Source: Paenibacillus phoenicis (GTDB lineage: Bacteria; Bacillota; Bacilli; Paenibacillales; Paenibacillaceae). Taken from it: a DNA stretch of 64,000 nucleotides. Shown here piece by piece: positions 9,275 through 17,974 of the stretch. Made by a program: the position numbers and the translations under genes. The DNA lies in the NCBI RefSeq assembly GCF_034718895.1, contig NZ_JAYERP010000001.1:1860001-1924000 (forward strand). Direction: 5' to 3'. How positions within the stretch are numbered: the stretch's first letter is position 1; each line of letters begins with the position of its first letter. The notes beneath the pieces were generated by a model. The model had not been told where the DNA came from, ran no database searches, and saw nothing but the letters and a program-made list of their open reading frames with translations.

Positions 9275-9538
9275 TTAGAGTCCGTAGAAGCGGGTTTTGT
9301 CCGGGACGTCCTTACTGTATTCGGTTTTAATTTCCCCACGGTAAGACCGCTCAATTTTGCGAACATAGGATAACTTACGGATATTCCGCATCGTCTCTTC
9401 CGCCCGATCGGCATTCACATACATAACCACATAATGCATGCGGCGGGATAGATAATGCACGCTTCCGTATTTTTCTAAGTTCCTTGCCGCTTTCAAGTCG
9501 CTTACCCATATGATATATCCTGTACGCTCCGGAAACAT
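9275..9538 (-). CDS. ylbG: YlbG family protein (DUF2129)
   Basis: 87 aa. The frame is open for 55 more codons upstream, but the family (B. subtilis YlbG, 90 aa) starts at MFPERTGYIIW, and ATG 9538 has an excellent ribosome site (GGGAGGGG, 6-7 nt spacer). Core motif LEKYGSVHYLSRRMHYVVMY followed by AEETMRNI and SYRGEIKTEY. The family's role is unknown. It lies 76 bp downstream of ylbF on the same strand, the order found in Bacillus. Confidence 0.88.
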   Translation of the reverse strand: MFPERTGYIIWVSDLKAARNLEKYGSVHYLSRRMHYVVMYVNADRAEETMRNIRKLSYVRKIERSYRGEIKTEYSKDVPDKTRFYGL

Positions 9539-9614
9539 GACTTTCCCCTCCCGTGGCTTAACTACCTGGAACTTCCGGAAACCAATCTTCCGGAATGATC
9601 GGCTGCTTATGCTC

Positions 9615-10061
9615 TTAGCCGCAGCTGCAACTTCCACCGGCGCCGCATCCGCCTTTCGGATTCGGATCATTGCTTGGCACCTTGATCGTATCGGAAACGG
9701 CATAAGCGATCATTTCCGACATCTGGTGGAGGATATCGTCGAGTTCGTTCTCAGCGGCTTTAAACTTCCGAACCGCCTCGAAGCGCTCTAATTCCCGCTC
9801 CACCTCGGCCACTTTATCCTTGGCCTCGTGATAATTCGGATGGAAATGTCCAAAGCGCTCGGTTTCCCGGAACAGTTCCTTCTGAGCTTCCAGCTTCTTG
9901 ACCCATGCCTGAATCTCACTATCTTCTTCCACGCGCTTTTTCCAATACAAATATTCGGAAACGGCGGCGGATTGATTTATCATATCGCCCAATTCATAGG
10001 CGTTGATCAGCACTTCGGCCATGTCGACCGTATTCTTCGCGATTACGCTCATGAATTTCAT
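9615..10061 (-). CDS. ylbF: YlbF / RicF, Y-complex subunit (DUF964/YmcA-YlbF family)
   Basis: 148 aa, all-helical YmcA/YlbF domain (residues ~10-125, with RFGHFHPNYHEAKDKV and AENELDDILHQM) and a cysteine-rich tail GGCGAGGSCSCG (Cys139, 145, 147). In B. subtilis YlbF joins YmcA and YaaT in an Fe-S-containing complex that helps RNase Y mature mRNAs and promotes competence, biofilm formation and sporulation; the C-terminal cysteines fit cluster binding. Start uncertain: ATG 10061 (weak site GCGAG) or the Met three codons later. Confidence 0.9.
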   Translation of the reverse strand: MKFMSVIAKNTVDMAEVLINAYELGDMINQSAAVSEYLYWKKRVEEDSEIQAWVKKLEAQKELFRETERFGHFHPNYHEAKDKVAEVERELERFEAVRKFKAAENELDDILHQMSEMIAYAVSDTIKVPSNDPNPKGGCGAGGSCSCG

Positions 10062-10156
10062 CTCGCTTTTGTGGTTATTGTTCCACCCAACAGGTAGACG
10101 TCACTATCATACCACAATCCTTTAGCGAGCAGAAGAGGTTCATCCTTCCTAAGCTC

Positions 10157-12073
10157 TCATTTGCGTAAGCCTGTTGGGAGAATTAGGCGGATCGCCTGCC
10201 AATCTCGGGGTGACAGCAGCACTTCCTCTCCTGGAGTCTCTTTTCCCTGTGCCTCAGATGAGGGTAGCTTACGCACTCTGACTTGCCAATCCGTTTCACT
10301 TTCCACGACTGCCAGCGGCACGCAAACAACGCTCTCTCCTCCGATCTGCAGCATCAGCTTGGCAGACCAGGCCAAAGCCCGTTCGATCAGTTCACGGGCG
10401 GTCGAGGCGTGATAACGCCGCAATTCCTTCCACCACATGACAGGGATCTCCGACAAACCCGGGAACAGCTCGTCTACTTCTGGCGGACGGGTTTCCGGCT
10501 CATAAAAGTGCAGATCCGCTCCTTTATAAATCCAGCCTTGGCCCTTCTGCCCGCTCGGCCCCTCATCATTTGACCAGGTGATTTCCATTTCCGTAAGCTT
10601 CGGAAGAATCGGTTCATTGGGGGCTGGAGTGCCCCGGTGAACCGGAGCCAATCGCTCACTTTCTAGAATCTTGATCACTTCCGCCTCGCTGTCCGTCGTT
10701 ACGAGAAAATGAAGCGGACCAATCCGCTCCAGCTTGCCGGCCAGCGATGGCAAATCTGCAATGCGGTCCGCGGCTTCCGTATCCGCACAGCTGAGCAGTT
10801 TCACTTCGGTGAGCGTGGTACGGCCGATTTCCCGCCCCCATTGGAGCAAGCCGTCGCGAACAGGCGCTGGTACACCGGCAGAATGCTCCTCCAGCAGCTG
10901 CAGGATCTCCTGCGGCGTACGACCCAACTTGCATGCCTGCTCCAGGCCCGCACGCGTCAAACGGTAGACGCTCATTACGCCTGACGAGGCCAGTTCAGCG
11001 CAAGCCTCCAGCTCAAACCGGACCGTAAACGGTACGTCTGGCGGAACCAGCAGCTCGAAATCAGGCTGCACGATCAGCTTCCCTTTCGCCGATGGGGAAG
11101 CCGTCGGCGAAGAAGCGTCCCGTTCAATCAGCCAACGGAACATCCGGCCATCCTCCGGATGGCGGCCAAGCTCCATCCAGCCGCAGCCGCACAAAGCTTC
11201 AAGCCATCCTTCGATCCAAGCGGCGCGCTCCGGTGACAGATCGCCGCTCTCCACCCCCAGCAGCCCCTGGTCTTGGAGCGAACCCAGCAGTTCCTCCACC
11301 GAATACCACGCGCCGGGTTTTAAATCCGGTGCCGTTAGTCGCAAGGCGACATGCTGCAGTCCAACGTCAGCCGGAACATAGCGCTGCAGCTCGCGCATTA
11401 GAACGAAGTTCATCGCCGGCACATCCAAGGACAGCCATGCCGCCATTCCCGGGACATCCGCCCGCCAAACCACCCTCTCCTTGGCGATCAGCCCTAGCGC
11501 CAGCAGCAGATCCATCACAACCGCAAGTGCGGGAGAATATACGTCCGGATGCGGATAGTTGAGCTGCAGACCTGCGATGTCTTCCGCTTTCAGCGCAATT
11601 CGGTCTTCCAACTTGCTGTGTTCCTTCTGGTGAATCGTCCCTTTCGCCGTCATCCGCAGTCCATTGGCGGCAATCCAGGTCAAAGCGCGGAACAAATCCA
11701 ACGCCAATCCAGGTTTGGCCTCCCGTTCAAGTTCCACGCGCACCGGGTTCTGCTCCCGCAGCTCCGCGTACCCCCATATCTTCCACATCTCTAGCTGGCG
11801 GTCGAGCGGGATGTAAAACAGCTTCTCTCCCCAAGCCTTGCGTACCGCAGCGATTTCTCCAGAGCGCAGGAGCACCGGCAATGCAGCGCGAATGTCGGCT
11901 CCGCTCAAGCTGCCAGCCGCGGCGGCGTTAGCTTGTTCCAGCCGAAACGGCTGTCCTGCATAACGCCGAAACAGGAGCCGGAGCGCCTCCATCTCCGCTT
12001 CGTTTAATGGCTCCCTAACTGGCCCATCTATCAAAGAATCTTCGTAAGCTGGCATTTCCGACCGCCTGCTCAT
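10157..12073 (-). CDS. Helicase-associated protein with XPB/Ssl2 N-terminal-like domain
   Basis: 638 aa. The start overlaps the end of the XPB gene by 4 bp (ATGA, 12070-12073), so the two are translationally coupled. It has no Walker motifs. The N-terminal ~280 residues look like tandem winged-helix segments (EALRLLFRRY..., TWIAANGLRMTAKGTIHQ). The middle contains GKLIVQPDFELLVPPDVPF (~330-350), the start of the Helicase_C_3 (XPB/Ssl2 N-terminal) domain, which continues through SVYRLTRAGLEQAC and LHFLVTTDSEAEVIKIL. Known bacterial homologues are annotated only as helicase-associated. Inferred role: partner or regulatory subunit of the adjacent helicase, perhaps replacing the Bax1 partner of archaeal XPB. 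Confidence 0.8.
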   Translation of the reverse strand: MSRRSEMPAYEDSLIDGPVREPLNEAEMEALRLLFRRYAGQPFRLEQANAAAAGSLSGADIRAALPVLLRSGEIAAVRKAWGEKLFYIPLDRQLEMWKIWGYAELREQNPVRVELEREAKPGLALDLFRALTWIAANGLRMTAKGTIHQKEHSKLEDRIALKAEDIAGLQLNYPHPDVYSPALAVVMDLLLALGLIAKERVVWRADVPGMAAWLSLDVPAMNFVLMRELQRYVPADVGLQHVALRLTAPDLKPGAWYSVEELLGSLQDQGLLGVESGDLSPERAAWIEGWLEALCGCGWMELGRHPEDGRMFRWLIERDASSPTASPSAKGKLIVQPDFELLVPPDVPFTVRFELEACAELASSGVMSVYRLTRAGLEQACKLGRTPQEILQLLEEHSAGVPAPVRDGLLQWGREIGRTTLTEVKLLSCADTEAADRIADLPSLAGKLERIGPLHFLVTTDSEAEVIKILESERLAPVHRGTPAPNEPILPKLTEMEITWSNDEGPSGQKGQGWIYKGADLHFYEPETRPPEVDELFPGLSEIPVMWWKELRRYHASTARELIERALAWSAKLMLQIGGESVVCVPLAVVESETDWQVRVRKLPSSEAQGKETPGEEVLLSPRDWQAIRLILPTGLRK

Positions 12074-13764
12074 GCTTCGATCCCCTCCTGCTCGCGCCGC
12101 ACGGCATACTCATAACCCTGCTCCAGCAAAAACAATTGCCGCCGGAGGGCAAATTCCTGTTCGCGGGTGTTCTCCGACACGAGGGTATAAAAATAAGCCC
12201 TGCCGCCGTCTCGCTTCGGCCGCAGAATCCGTCCGAGACGCTGCGCCTCCTCTTGACGCGAACCAAAGCTGCCGGAGATTTGAATCGCCACCGACGCATC
12301 CGGCAAATCTACCGCAAAATTGGCTACTTTGGACACGGCCAGAACCGGAATTTCCCCTTCGCGGAACGCCTGAAACAATCTGCTCCGTTCCGCCTGCGGC
12401 GTACTCCCGGTAATGAGCGGAACGTGGAGTTCCGCGGCGATGCTTTGCAGCTGATCCAAATATTGCCCGATAATCAGTACCTGACGGTCCCGATGCCGGT
12501 CCAGCAATCGCCGTACGATCTCGTTCTTATACGGGTTCTCCGCGGCGATTCGAAACTTCTCCCGCCCTTCCGCCCGGGCGTATTGATTCTGTTGTGGCTC
12601 GGGCATCGCCACCCGGATTTCCTGGCAATCGACCTGCGCGATAAAACCGCTCTCTTCAAGCGTTCTCCATGGGACATCATACCGTTTGGGTCCGATCAAG
12701 GAGAAGACGTCCCGCTCGCAACCGTCCTCGCGAATCAGGGTGGCGGTCAGCCCAAGCCGACGGGTCGCCTGAATATCGGCGGTTGCCCGGAAAATCGGCG
12801 CCGGAAGAAGATGAACTTCATCGTAAATGATTAATCCCCAATCCCGTTCTTGGAACAGGGACATATGCTTGAAGCCCTCCTCTTTGCGGGCTCGATGGGT
12901 CAATATTTGATAGGTCGAAACCGTCACCGGTTTGACTTGTTTTTTCTCTCCTGAATATTCTCCAACCGCTTCCGGCGGCAAAGTCGTTTTCGAAATCATT
13001 TCGGAAATCCATTGACGTACCGAGGTCACATTGGAGGTTAAAATCAGCGTCTCGCACTGGAACCGTTCCATGGCGGCCAGTCCAACTACGGTCTTTCCCG
13101 CTCCGCAGGGAAGTACGACAACACCGCTTCCGCCTTCACCAGCCTTGCCGGCAAATGCAGCGACCGCTTCCTGTTGGTACGGTCTGAGCCGAAACGGCCT
13201 TCCTCCTTCCAGTTCCTCCCGGAGAGCAAACTTCAGGTTGCGGCCTTGGTGGTAGCCTGCTTCGTCCAGGACAGGATAACCCAGCCGGGCAAGTTCTCGT
13301 TTTAAGCTGCCGCGCCATGCGGCCGGCAGATGGAGATGGCGCTTGTCCACCAGGCTCCAAGTCCCCGCCGGTAAATCCAGTTGTCGGGATAACTGCTCCA
13401 GAAAACCCTCTTCTTCGGTTCCAACGTACTCCAGTTCCAATCGGTCCGATTCACCTGGAACCGGACGCAGCTTCAGCTGCCCGAACCTTCCCATCCAGTT
13501 GCGGATGTCTTCAGCCGCGCCGCTCGGCAGTCCATATCGGGCCATAGACTGAAGTTCTTCCAGCACTCGATCCGCATCGATCCCGCAGGAAGCGGCATGC
13601 CATAATGTGAGCGGAGTAATTCGATATGTATGATAATAAGCCGGGCTCTTCACCAACTCGGCATAATGGGACAACTGTTCCCGCGCCGTTTCGAAGCCGG
13701 GATGCTCCTTCTCCAGCAGCACCGTTAAATCTCGCTGAACGATACATGCTCCCGTTTCTATCAT
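12070..13764 (-). CDS. XPB-type superfamily 2 DNA helicase
   Basis: 564 aa with AAAGGAGGG 8 nt before ATG 13764. An N-terminal domain (1-180) precedes a complete SF2 core: RPYQQEAV (Q-motif-like, ~194), Walker A PCGAGKT (219-225), Walker B DEVH (315-318), LTATLIRED with the XPB-specific RED triplet (345-347), and the C-terminal motif QRLGRILRPK (motif VI). XPB enzymes translocate 3'-5' on dsDNA and act in repair and transcription in eukaryotes and archaea; roles in bacteria are poorly defined. First gene of a two-gene operon with its helicase-associated partner. Confidence 0.9.
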   Translation of the reverse strand: MIETGACIVQRDLTVLLEKEHPGFETAREQLSHYAELVKSPAYYHTYRITPLTLWHAASCGIDADRVLEELQSMARYGLPSGAAEDIRNWMGRFGQLKLRPVPGESDRLELEYVGTEEEGFLEQLSRQLDLPAGTWSLVDKRHLHLPAAWRGSLKRELARLGYPVLDEAGYHQGRNLKFALREELEGGRPFRLRPYQQEAVAAFAGKAGEGGSGVVVLPCGAGKTVVGLAAMERFQCETLILTSNVTSVRQWISEMISKTTLPPEAVGEYSGEKKQVKPVTVSTYQILTHRARKEEGFKHMSLFQERDWGLIIYDEVHLLPAPIFRATADIQATRRLGLTATLIREDGCERDVFSLIGPKRYDVPWRTLEESGFIAQVDCQEIRVAMPEPQQNQYARAEGREKFRIAAENPYKNEIVRRLLDRHRDRQVLIIGQYLDQLQSIAAELHVPLITGSTPQAERSRLFQAFREGEIPVLAVSKVANFAVDLPDASVAIQISGSFGSRQEEAQRLGRILRPKRDGGRAYFYTLVSENTREQEFALRRQLFLLEQGYEYAVRREQEGIEA

Positions 13765-13861
13765 CGGTTATGCCCTCCTTTAGATCAGCCTCTTGCAACC
13801 AGCAAAAAGAGAAGTCCGCCGCCAAGGCTGCGAACCTCTCCCGCTTACTTTCTCTTCGTCA

Positions 13862-14287
13862 TTAATGTACCTGCTCCGAGATTTCGGACAGAGCCTCCCC
13901 GGCATTGTCGGCAAAAATATTACGTACCGCCAAATCGCCAAGCGATACGATCCCGATCAAGCGATCCCCTTCGCATACCGGGAGCCGGCGGATTTGCTGC
14001 TCGGCCATCAGTTCTGCGGCCTCGTCCACCGACATGTCGCGGGAAGCGGTTTTGATCCCTTTGGTCATCACTTCGGAGACTGCCGTCGAGCCGGGACGCT
14101 TCTCGGCGATACCGCGGATCACCAAATCCCGGTCTGTGATGACGCCAATCAGCTTATCTCCGCCTTCAACTACCGGAATGAAACCCGTGTCGTGTTCTTT
14201 CATTTTAACCGCTACTTCGTAAACATTATCCTGCGGCGTCACAGTAACGACGTTTTGGGTCATAATCTCGCTAACTTTTCTCAACAT
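13862..14287 (-). CDS. Tandem CBS-domain protein
   Basis: 141 aa made of two CBS domains (residues ~1-60: VSEIMTQNVVTVTPQDNV...IGVITDRDLVIRG; ~70-135: VSEVMTKGIKTASRDMSVDEAAELM...GIVSLGDLAVR). Such free-standing CBS pairs bind adenosyl nucleotides and act as sensors; B. subtilis YhcV is similar. The acu locus of this window lacks acuB, which also encodes CBS domains, but this one has no ACT domain and sits 40 kb away. Clear ribosome site AAAGGAGGG. No partner evident in the neighbourhood. Confidence 0.88.
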   Translation of the reverse strand: MLRKVSEIMTQNVVTVTPQDNVYEVAVKMKEHDTGFIPVVEGGDKLIGVITDRDLVIRGIAEKRPGSTAVSEVMTKGIKTASRDMSVDEAAELMAEQQIRRLPVCEGDRLIGIVSLGDLAVRNIFADNAGEALSEISEQVH

Positions 14288-14329
14288 AAATCCCTCCTTT
14301 GAACATAGCGTGCCAAAGTAGGAATCCGA

Positions 14330-15499
14330 TTATGCGTGTTCGTCCTGATAGGATTCCGCCATCGCCGCCAGCAGCCCCGCCGCATGCAGCATGGCGTCTT
14401 CGTCGATATCAAATTTGGGATGATGGTGCGGATACATTGCGCCCTTGCCGGGATTTCCCGCGCCAACAAACATGAAACAGCCCGGAACCCATTGCAAATA
14501 GTAGGCAAAATCCTCCGCCGGCATGATCTTCGGCGACAGCTCGGCCCGCAGTCCGAACACCCCCGGAGCCACCTTCGTAAAACGATGGTATTCACCTTCA
14601 TCGTTCACCAAGCTCGGGTAGCCCATCATATAGTTGATTTGTGCCTTCGCACCGTATGCTTCCGCCGTGCTTTGGGCCAACACATGAATCCGCTCGCGGA
14701 TGAGCTCCCGCGTCTCCTCGCGGAAGCAGCGGACCGTGCCGGACAATCTGCAGCGGTCGGCGATGATGTTCTGCGCCGTGCCGCCCTGGATCGAGCCGAT
14801 CGTCACAACGGCCGGGTCCAGCGGATCCACCGAGCGGCTCACCACGCTTTGCAGCTGCAGCACAAGCGCCGAAGCGGCCACCACGCTGTCCACCGTTTTA
14901 TGCGGCATGCCACCATGCCCCCCGCGTCCCTGCACATCGATGAAGAACTCGTCGGTCGAAGCCATCAACGGTCCCGGTGCGCTCGCCACCGTGCCGACCG
15001 GAATCGGCGTCCACAGGTGCACTCCGTAAATAACGTCCACGCCGTCCAGCGCACCTTCCTCGATCATCGATTTCGCCCCTCCCGGGCAAACCTCTTCCGC
15101 CGGCTGGAAGATTAGACGGATCTCCCCGCGAAGCTTCGCTTTGGTGCGGCTGTAGTACTCCGCCAGTGCCAGCAGCGTTGCCGTGTGGCCGTCGTGACCG
15201 CAGGCGTGCATCACGCCGGGGTGCTGAGAGGCGTACTCGCACGTTTTTTCGTCCTGGATTGGCAACGCGTCCATATCAGCCCGAAGCGCCACCGTTTTGC
15301 CGGGAAGCTCTCCCCGGATGCGGGCTACAAGGCCAAACCCGCCGACATTAGTTGTCGTTTCGATCCCCAGCTCCCGCAACTTATCGGCGACCAGCGTTGA
15401 AGTCTCCTTTTCCATGAAGGAAAGCTCCGGATAGCGGTGAAAATGACGCCGCCGCTCCACCATGGATGGAAACAAATCGCTTAACAGCTTCTCCTCCAT
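14330..15499 (-). CDS. M20D family amidohydrolase/peptidase
   Basis: 389 aa. Zinc-dependent amidohydrolase of the hippurate hydrolase / N-acetyl-amino-acid deacetylase group. Motifs: ELSFMEKET, LRADMDALPI, HACGHDGHTATLLA (metal ligands), FQPAEE (catalytic Glu), a dimerisation domain with GRGGHGGMPH (~residues 190-200), GGTAQNIIADRC and PAEDFAYY. Length is typical. ATG 15499 follows AGAGGAG. Probably cytosolic (no signal peptide). Substrate cannot be assigned between acyl-amino acids, hippurate-like compounds or N-acetyldiaminopimelate. Confidence 0.88.
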   Translation of the reverse strand: MEEKLLSDLFPSMVERRRHFHRYPELSFMEKETSTLVADKLRELGIETTTNVGGFGLVARIRGELPGKTVALRADMDALPIQDEKTCEYASQHPGVMHACGHDGHTATLLALAEYYSRTKAKLRGEIRLIFQPAEEVCPGGAKSMIEEGALDGVDVIYGVHLWTPIPVGTVASAPGPLMASTDEFFIDVQGRGGHGGMPHKTVDSVVAASALVLQLQSVVSRSVDPLDPAVVTIGSIQGGTAQNIIADRCRLSGTVRCFREETRELIRERIHVLAQSTAEAYGAKAQINYMMGYPSLVNDEGEYHRFTKVAPGVFGLRAELSPKIMPAEDFAYYLQWVPGCFMFVGAGNPGKGAMYPHHHPKFDIDEDAMLHAAGLLAAMAESYQDEHA

Positions 15500-15665
15500 C
15501 GTCCCACTCCTCTTTCCACGATCTCGTTTAGCTTATTGTAGCAGAAAACGGGTGACTCGTTCAGATTTACCTTAAGGAAAGCCGCCGATTTGCGAGGTTT
15601 TCCCATGCTTGCACAACCGATGGAAACATAATATCATGGGGATAAGTGTGATAACTTTGATGAAA

Positions 15666-15697
15666 AAAGTTCACATTTGAATCGATCCGTGAACTTT
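15666..15697. promoter_or_regulatory. Inverted repeat upstream of the YugN-like gene
   Basis: Perfect 9-bp arms AAAGTTCAC (15666-15674) and GTGAACTTT (15689-15697) separated by 14 bp, ending 32 bp before the ATG. Could be an operator or a 5'-UTR hairpin that presents the ribosome site. Confidence 0.5.
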
Positions 15698-15729
15698 GGA
15701 CCAATATTTTGAAGGGGGCACTCTTTACA

Positions 15730-16071
15730 ATGATCGTAGAAAATACCGGATTGGACGGACTGCAAAGCGATTTGGCTTACTTAGACGAAGCTGCGGAGAA
15801 GGTAGGCTTCATCCGTTGGCAATGGGAATATTACCGCGCTACATACGATTATAAAATTGAATATAATAACAGCGACTATTACCTCCGCATCAATACACGG
15901 GTGGTAGAAGGCAAACTGGAACGTCCAGACACGGTACTGGCAATCGAAGCGGTCTATATGGGGCGGGCCACTTTTCCGCACGGCTTGGAGTATGAATCGG
16001 AGATTCCTGCGATGGTCATGAAGACCGCCAATCATAAGTTGACGGAATTAAAGGAACTTCTTGAGGCCTAA
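15730..16071 (+). CDS. YugN-like family protein
   Basis: 113 aa from ATG 15730 (AAGGGGG ~11-12 nt upstream); the frame is open 7 codons earlier without a better start. Sequence pattern (VENTGLDGLQSDLAYLDEAAEKVGFIRWQWEYYRATYDYKI...YYLRINTRVVEGKLE...ATFPHGLEYE) fits the YugN-like family of Bacillales, small soluble proteins of unknown function. It ends 11 bp before ftsW and is probably cotranscribed with it. Confidence 0.75.
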   Translation: MIVENTGLDGLQSDLAYLDEAAEKVGFIRWQWEYYRATYDYKIEYNNSDYYLRINTRVVEGKLERPDTVLAIEAVYMGRATFPHGLEYESEIPAMVMKTANHKLTELKELLEA

Positions 16072-16082
16072 TCGGTAACGCG

Positions 16083-17336
16083 ATGAAAGAAGGCACAGAG
16101 AAACCAAGACGCGGAGCCCCCGATTTTCAGTTGCTCATCTTAACCTTGCTGATGGCCGGTTTCGGAATCGTTATGGTGTTCAGCTCCAGCTCCAGCATCA
16201 CGCTGGTTGATGCCAAATTTGGTTATGACCCGATGTATTTTACGAAACGGCAGATTATATTCGCCTTAATCGGGTTAGTCGGCATGTTCGTGACGATGAA
16301 TATCCCTTACGAGAAATATAAGAAGCTGTTTATCCCTGTGTTCATCCTGGCCATCATTATGCTGCTGCTTGTACCCTTTATCGGCGGACGCATCAATGGC
16401 GCGACCAGCTGGTTCACGATTGGTACGCTCGGGATTCAACCGACGGAGCTTGCTAAAATCACGACGATCTTGTACCTGTCGGCCCTCATCTCCAAGAAAG
16501 GCGAGCGGTTCCGGGATCTAAGAACCGGGTATATCCCGGTCATGGTCATCGTTGGTTTTGTCGCCGGCTTGATCATGCTCCAGCCTGACCTTGGCTCTTG
16601 TCTGATTCTTGTGGCTACCGCCGGGCTGATTATTTTCGCCGGCGGCGCGAATTTGAAGCACATTCTCGGTTCCATTGGGTTGCTCATATTAGGTGCCAGC
16701 ATCGTGCTAGGCGTCGAAGCGTTGTGGGACAAGATCAATCCGCCCGATCCCACCGTCGCTGCGAGCAGCGATTATCGGATGGGCCGGATCGAAGCCTTCC
16801 TCGACCCATGGCATGATACGCAAGGAACCGGCTACAACCTGATTCAATCGCTCACCGCGATTGGCCATGGCGGACTAACCGGTACTGGATTCGGACAAGG
16901 CATTCAGAAGCTGCATTATTTGCCGAATGCGTATAACGATTTTATTTTCTCCGTCATCGGCGAAGAATTCGGGTTTATCGGTACGTTGATCTTCCTGCTG
17001 TTTTATATTTATTTCATTTGGCGCGGGCTGCTCGTGTCGCTGCGCTGCCAAAGCACGTTTGGCACGTTAGTTGGGGTTGGGATTATGGGCTTGATCGCTA
17101 TCCAGGCGTTCGTTAACATCGGCGGCGTCACCAACACGATTCCGGTGACCGGCGTCACCTTGCCCTTCATTAGCTACGGCGGCTCTTCGCTGCTCGTTAT
17201 GATGGTCTCGATGGGCATTGTGCTTAGCATTTCGCGCGAATCATCTCCGCCATTGAAGCAGGAACGCACCAAATCGGTGATCATCCGCGAACCAACGCCG
17301 TTCGAACTGCGCAGAGAAGCCCGGCGCGGTTTATAA
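16083..17336 (+). CDS. ftsW: FtsW/RodA/SpoVE family SEDS peptidoglycan polymerase
   Basis: 417 aa integral membrane protein with about ten hydrophobic helices. SEDS proteins polymerise lipid II into glycan strands with a class B PBP; FtsW does so at the septum. Signatures: VFSSSS near helix 1, GTLGIQPTELAKI, LQPDLGS, GIQKLHYLPNAYNDFIFSVIGEEFG (large extracellular loop with the conserved acidic region) and VTLPFISYGGSSLLV. ylaN, its neighbour in B. subtilis, lies 2 kb away, which favours FtsW over RodA or SpoVE. ATG 16083 has a weak ribosome site; coupling to the YugN-like gene is likely. Confidence 0.88.
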   Translation: MKEGTEKPRRGAPDFQLLILTLLMAGFGIVMVFSSSSSITLVDAKFGYDPMYFTKRQIIFALIGLVGMFVTMNIPYEKYKKLFIPVFILAIIMLLLVPFIGGRINGATSWFTIGTLGIQPTELAKITTILYLSALISKKGERFRDLRTGYIPVMVIVGFVAGLIMLQPDLGSCLILVATAGLIIFAGGANLKHILGSIGLLILGASIVLGVEALWDKINPPDPTVAASSDYRMGRIEAFLDPWHDTQGTGYNLIQSLTAIGHGGLTGTGFGQGIQKLHYLPNAYNDFIFSVIGEEFGFIGTLIFLLFYIYFIWRGLLVSLRCQSTFGTLVGVGIMGLIAIQAFVNIGGVTNTIPVTGVTLPFISYGGSSLLVMMVSMGIVLSISRESSPPLKQERTKSVIIREPTPFELRREARRGL

Positions 17337-17349
17337 TTTGAAGCTAACA

Positions 17350-17388
17350 AAAGAAGACTACGGAGTGATGATCTCCGTAGTCTTCTTT
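17350..17388. terminator. Bidirectional terminator after ftsW
   Basis: 16-bp perfect stem AAAGAAGACTACGGAG (17350-17365) / CTCCGTAGTCTTCTTT (17373-17388), 7-nt loop. Confidence 0.88.
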
Positions 17389-17473
17389 ATGCTTACTGCA
17401 TATGCCAGCAATCCGGTCATTCGAGGCCGAAAGCGAAACTCAGGTATGCTGCAGAAGGTCAAGGAAGGGGCGA

Positions 17474-17836
17474 TCAGATTTCATCGTCCTTAAACGCCAC
17501 GCCCTCGACTTTCACGTTCACTTCTACAATTTTAAGTCCCGTCATGCTCTCTACCGCTTCTCGAACATTTTGCTGAAGCATCCGGCAAACTTCGTGGATC
17601 GGCGTCTCATATAACACGATAATTCGCAGGTCGATTGCCGCCTCCAATTGACCAACTTCGACCGTGACGCCCTTTTGCACATTTTTGCCGCTTAACCGTT
17701 TAGCCCAACCTTCGGAAAGCCCCCCGGACATCGCGGCAATCCCCGGTGTCTCTAGAGCAGCCATTCCGGCGATTTTGGCGACAACATCGTCTGAAATCCG
17801 AATTTGCCCGCTATCCAACTGCAGTTGTTCGGTCAT
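17474..17836 (-). CDS. Asp23/Gls24 family envelope stress protein
   Basis: 120 aa from the second ATG (17836), 7 nt after AAGGAGG; the first ATG (17842) is almost on top of the ribosome site. Asp23/YloU family: DDVVAKIAGMAALETPGIAAMSGG at the N-terminus, VTVEVGQLEAAIDLRIIVLYETPIHEV in the middle, VEVNVKVEGVAF at the end. Members are cytosolic, associate with the membrane via partners and influence cell-envelope homeostasis. Monocistronic, facing ftsW across the shared terminator. Confidence 0.87.
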   Translation of the reverse strand: MTEQLQLDSGQIRISDDVVAKIAGMAALETPGIAAMSGGLSEGWAKRLSGKNVQKGVTVEVGQLEAAIDLRIIVLYETPIHEVCRMLQQNVREAVESMTGLKIVEVNVKVEGVAFKDDEI

Positions 17837-17974
17837 GGTCATTCCTCCTTCAACCTCATTAATTTCATTGTAAATCGGAAGTCGTATTAAAGCAAATGTA
17901 GACCTTTCGATTAATTTTGAGTAAAATTGTTACATTCAGTTTATTGCCAAAAAATGACTAACTCGAGGTGTTCC

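Noticed and set aside
9539-9703. 55-codon N-terminal extension of ylbG overlapping the end of ylbF
   Set aside because: Family length and ribosome site support the internal ATG at 9538.
12136-12834. 232-codon plus-strand ORF opposite the XPB helicase gene
   Set aside because: Mirror of a GC-rich helicase gene; no ribosome site and no domain.
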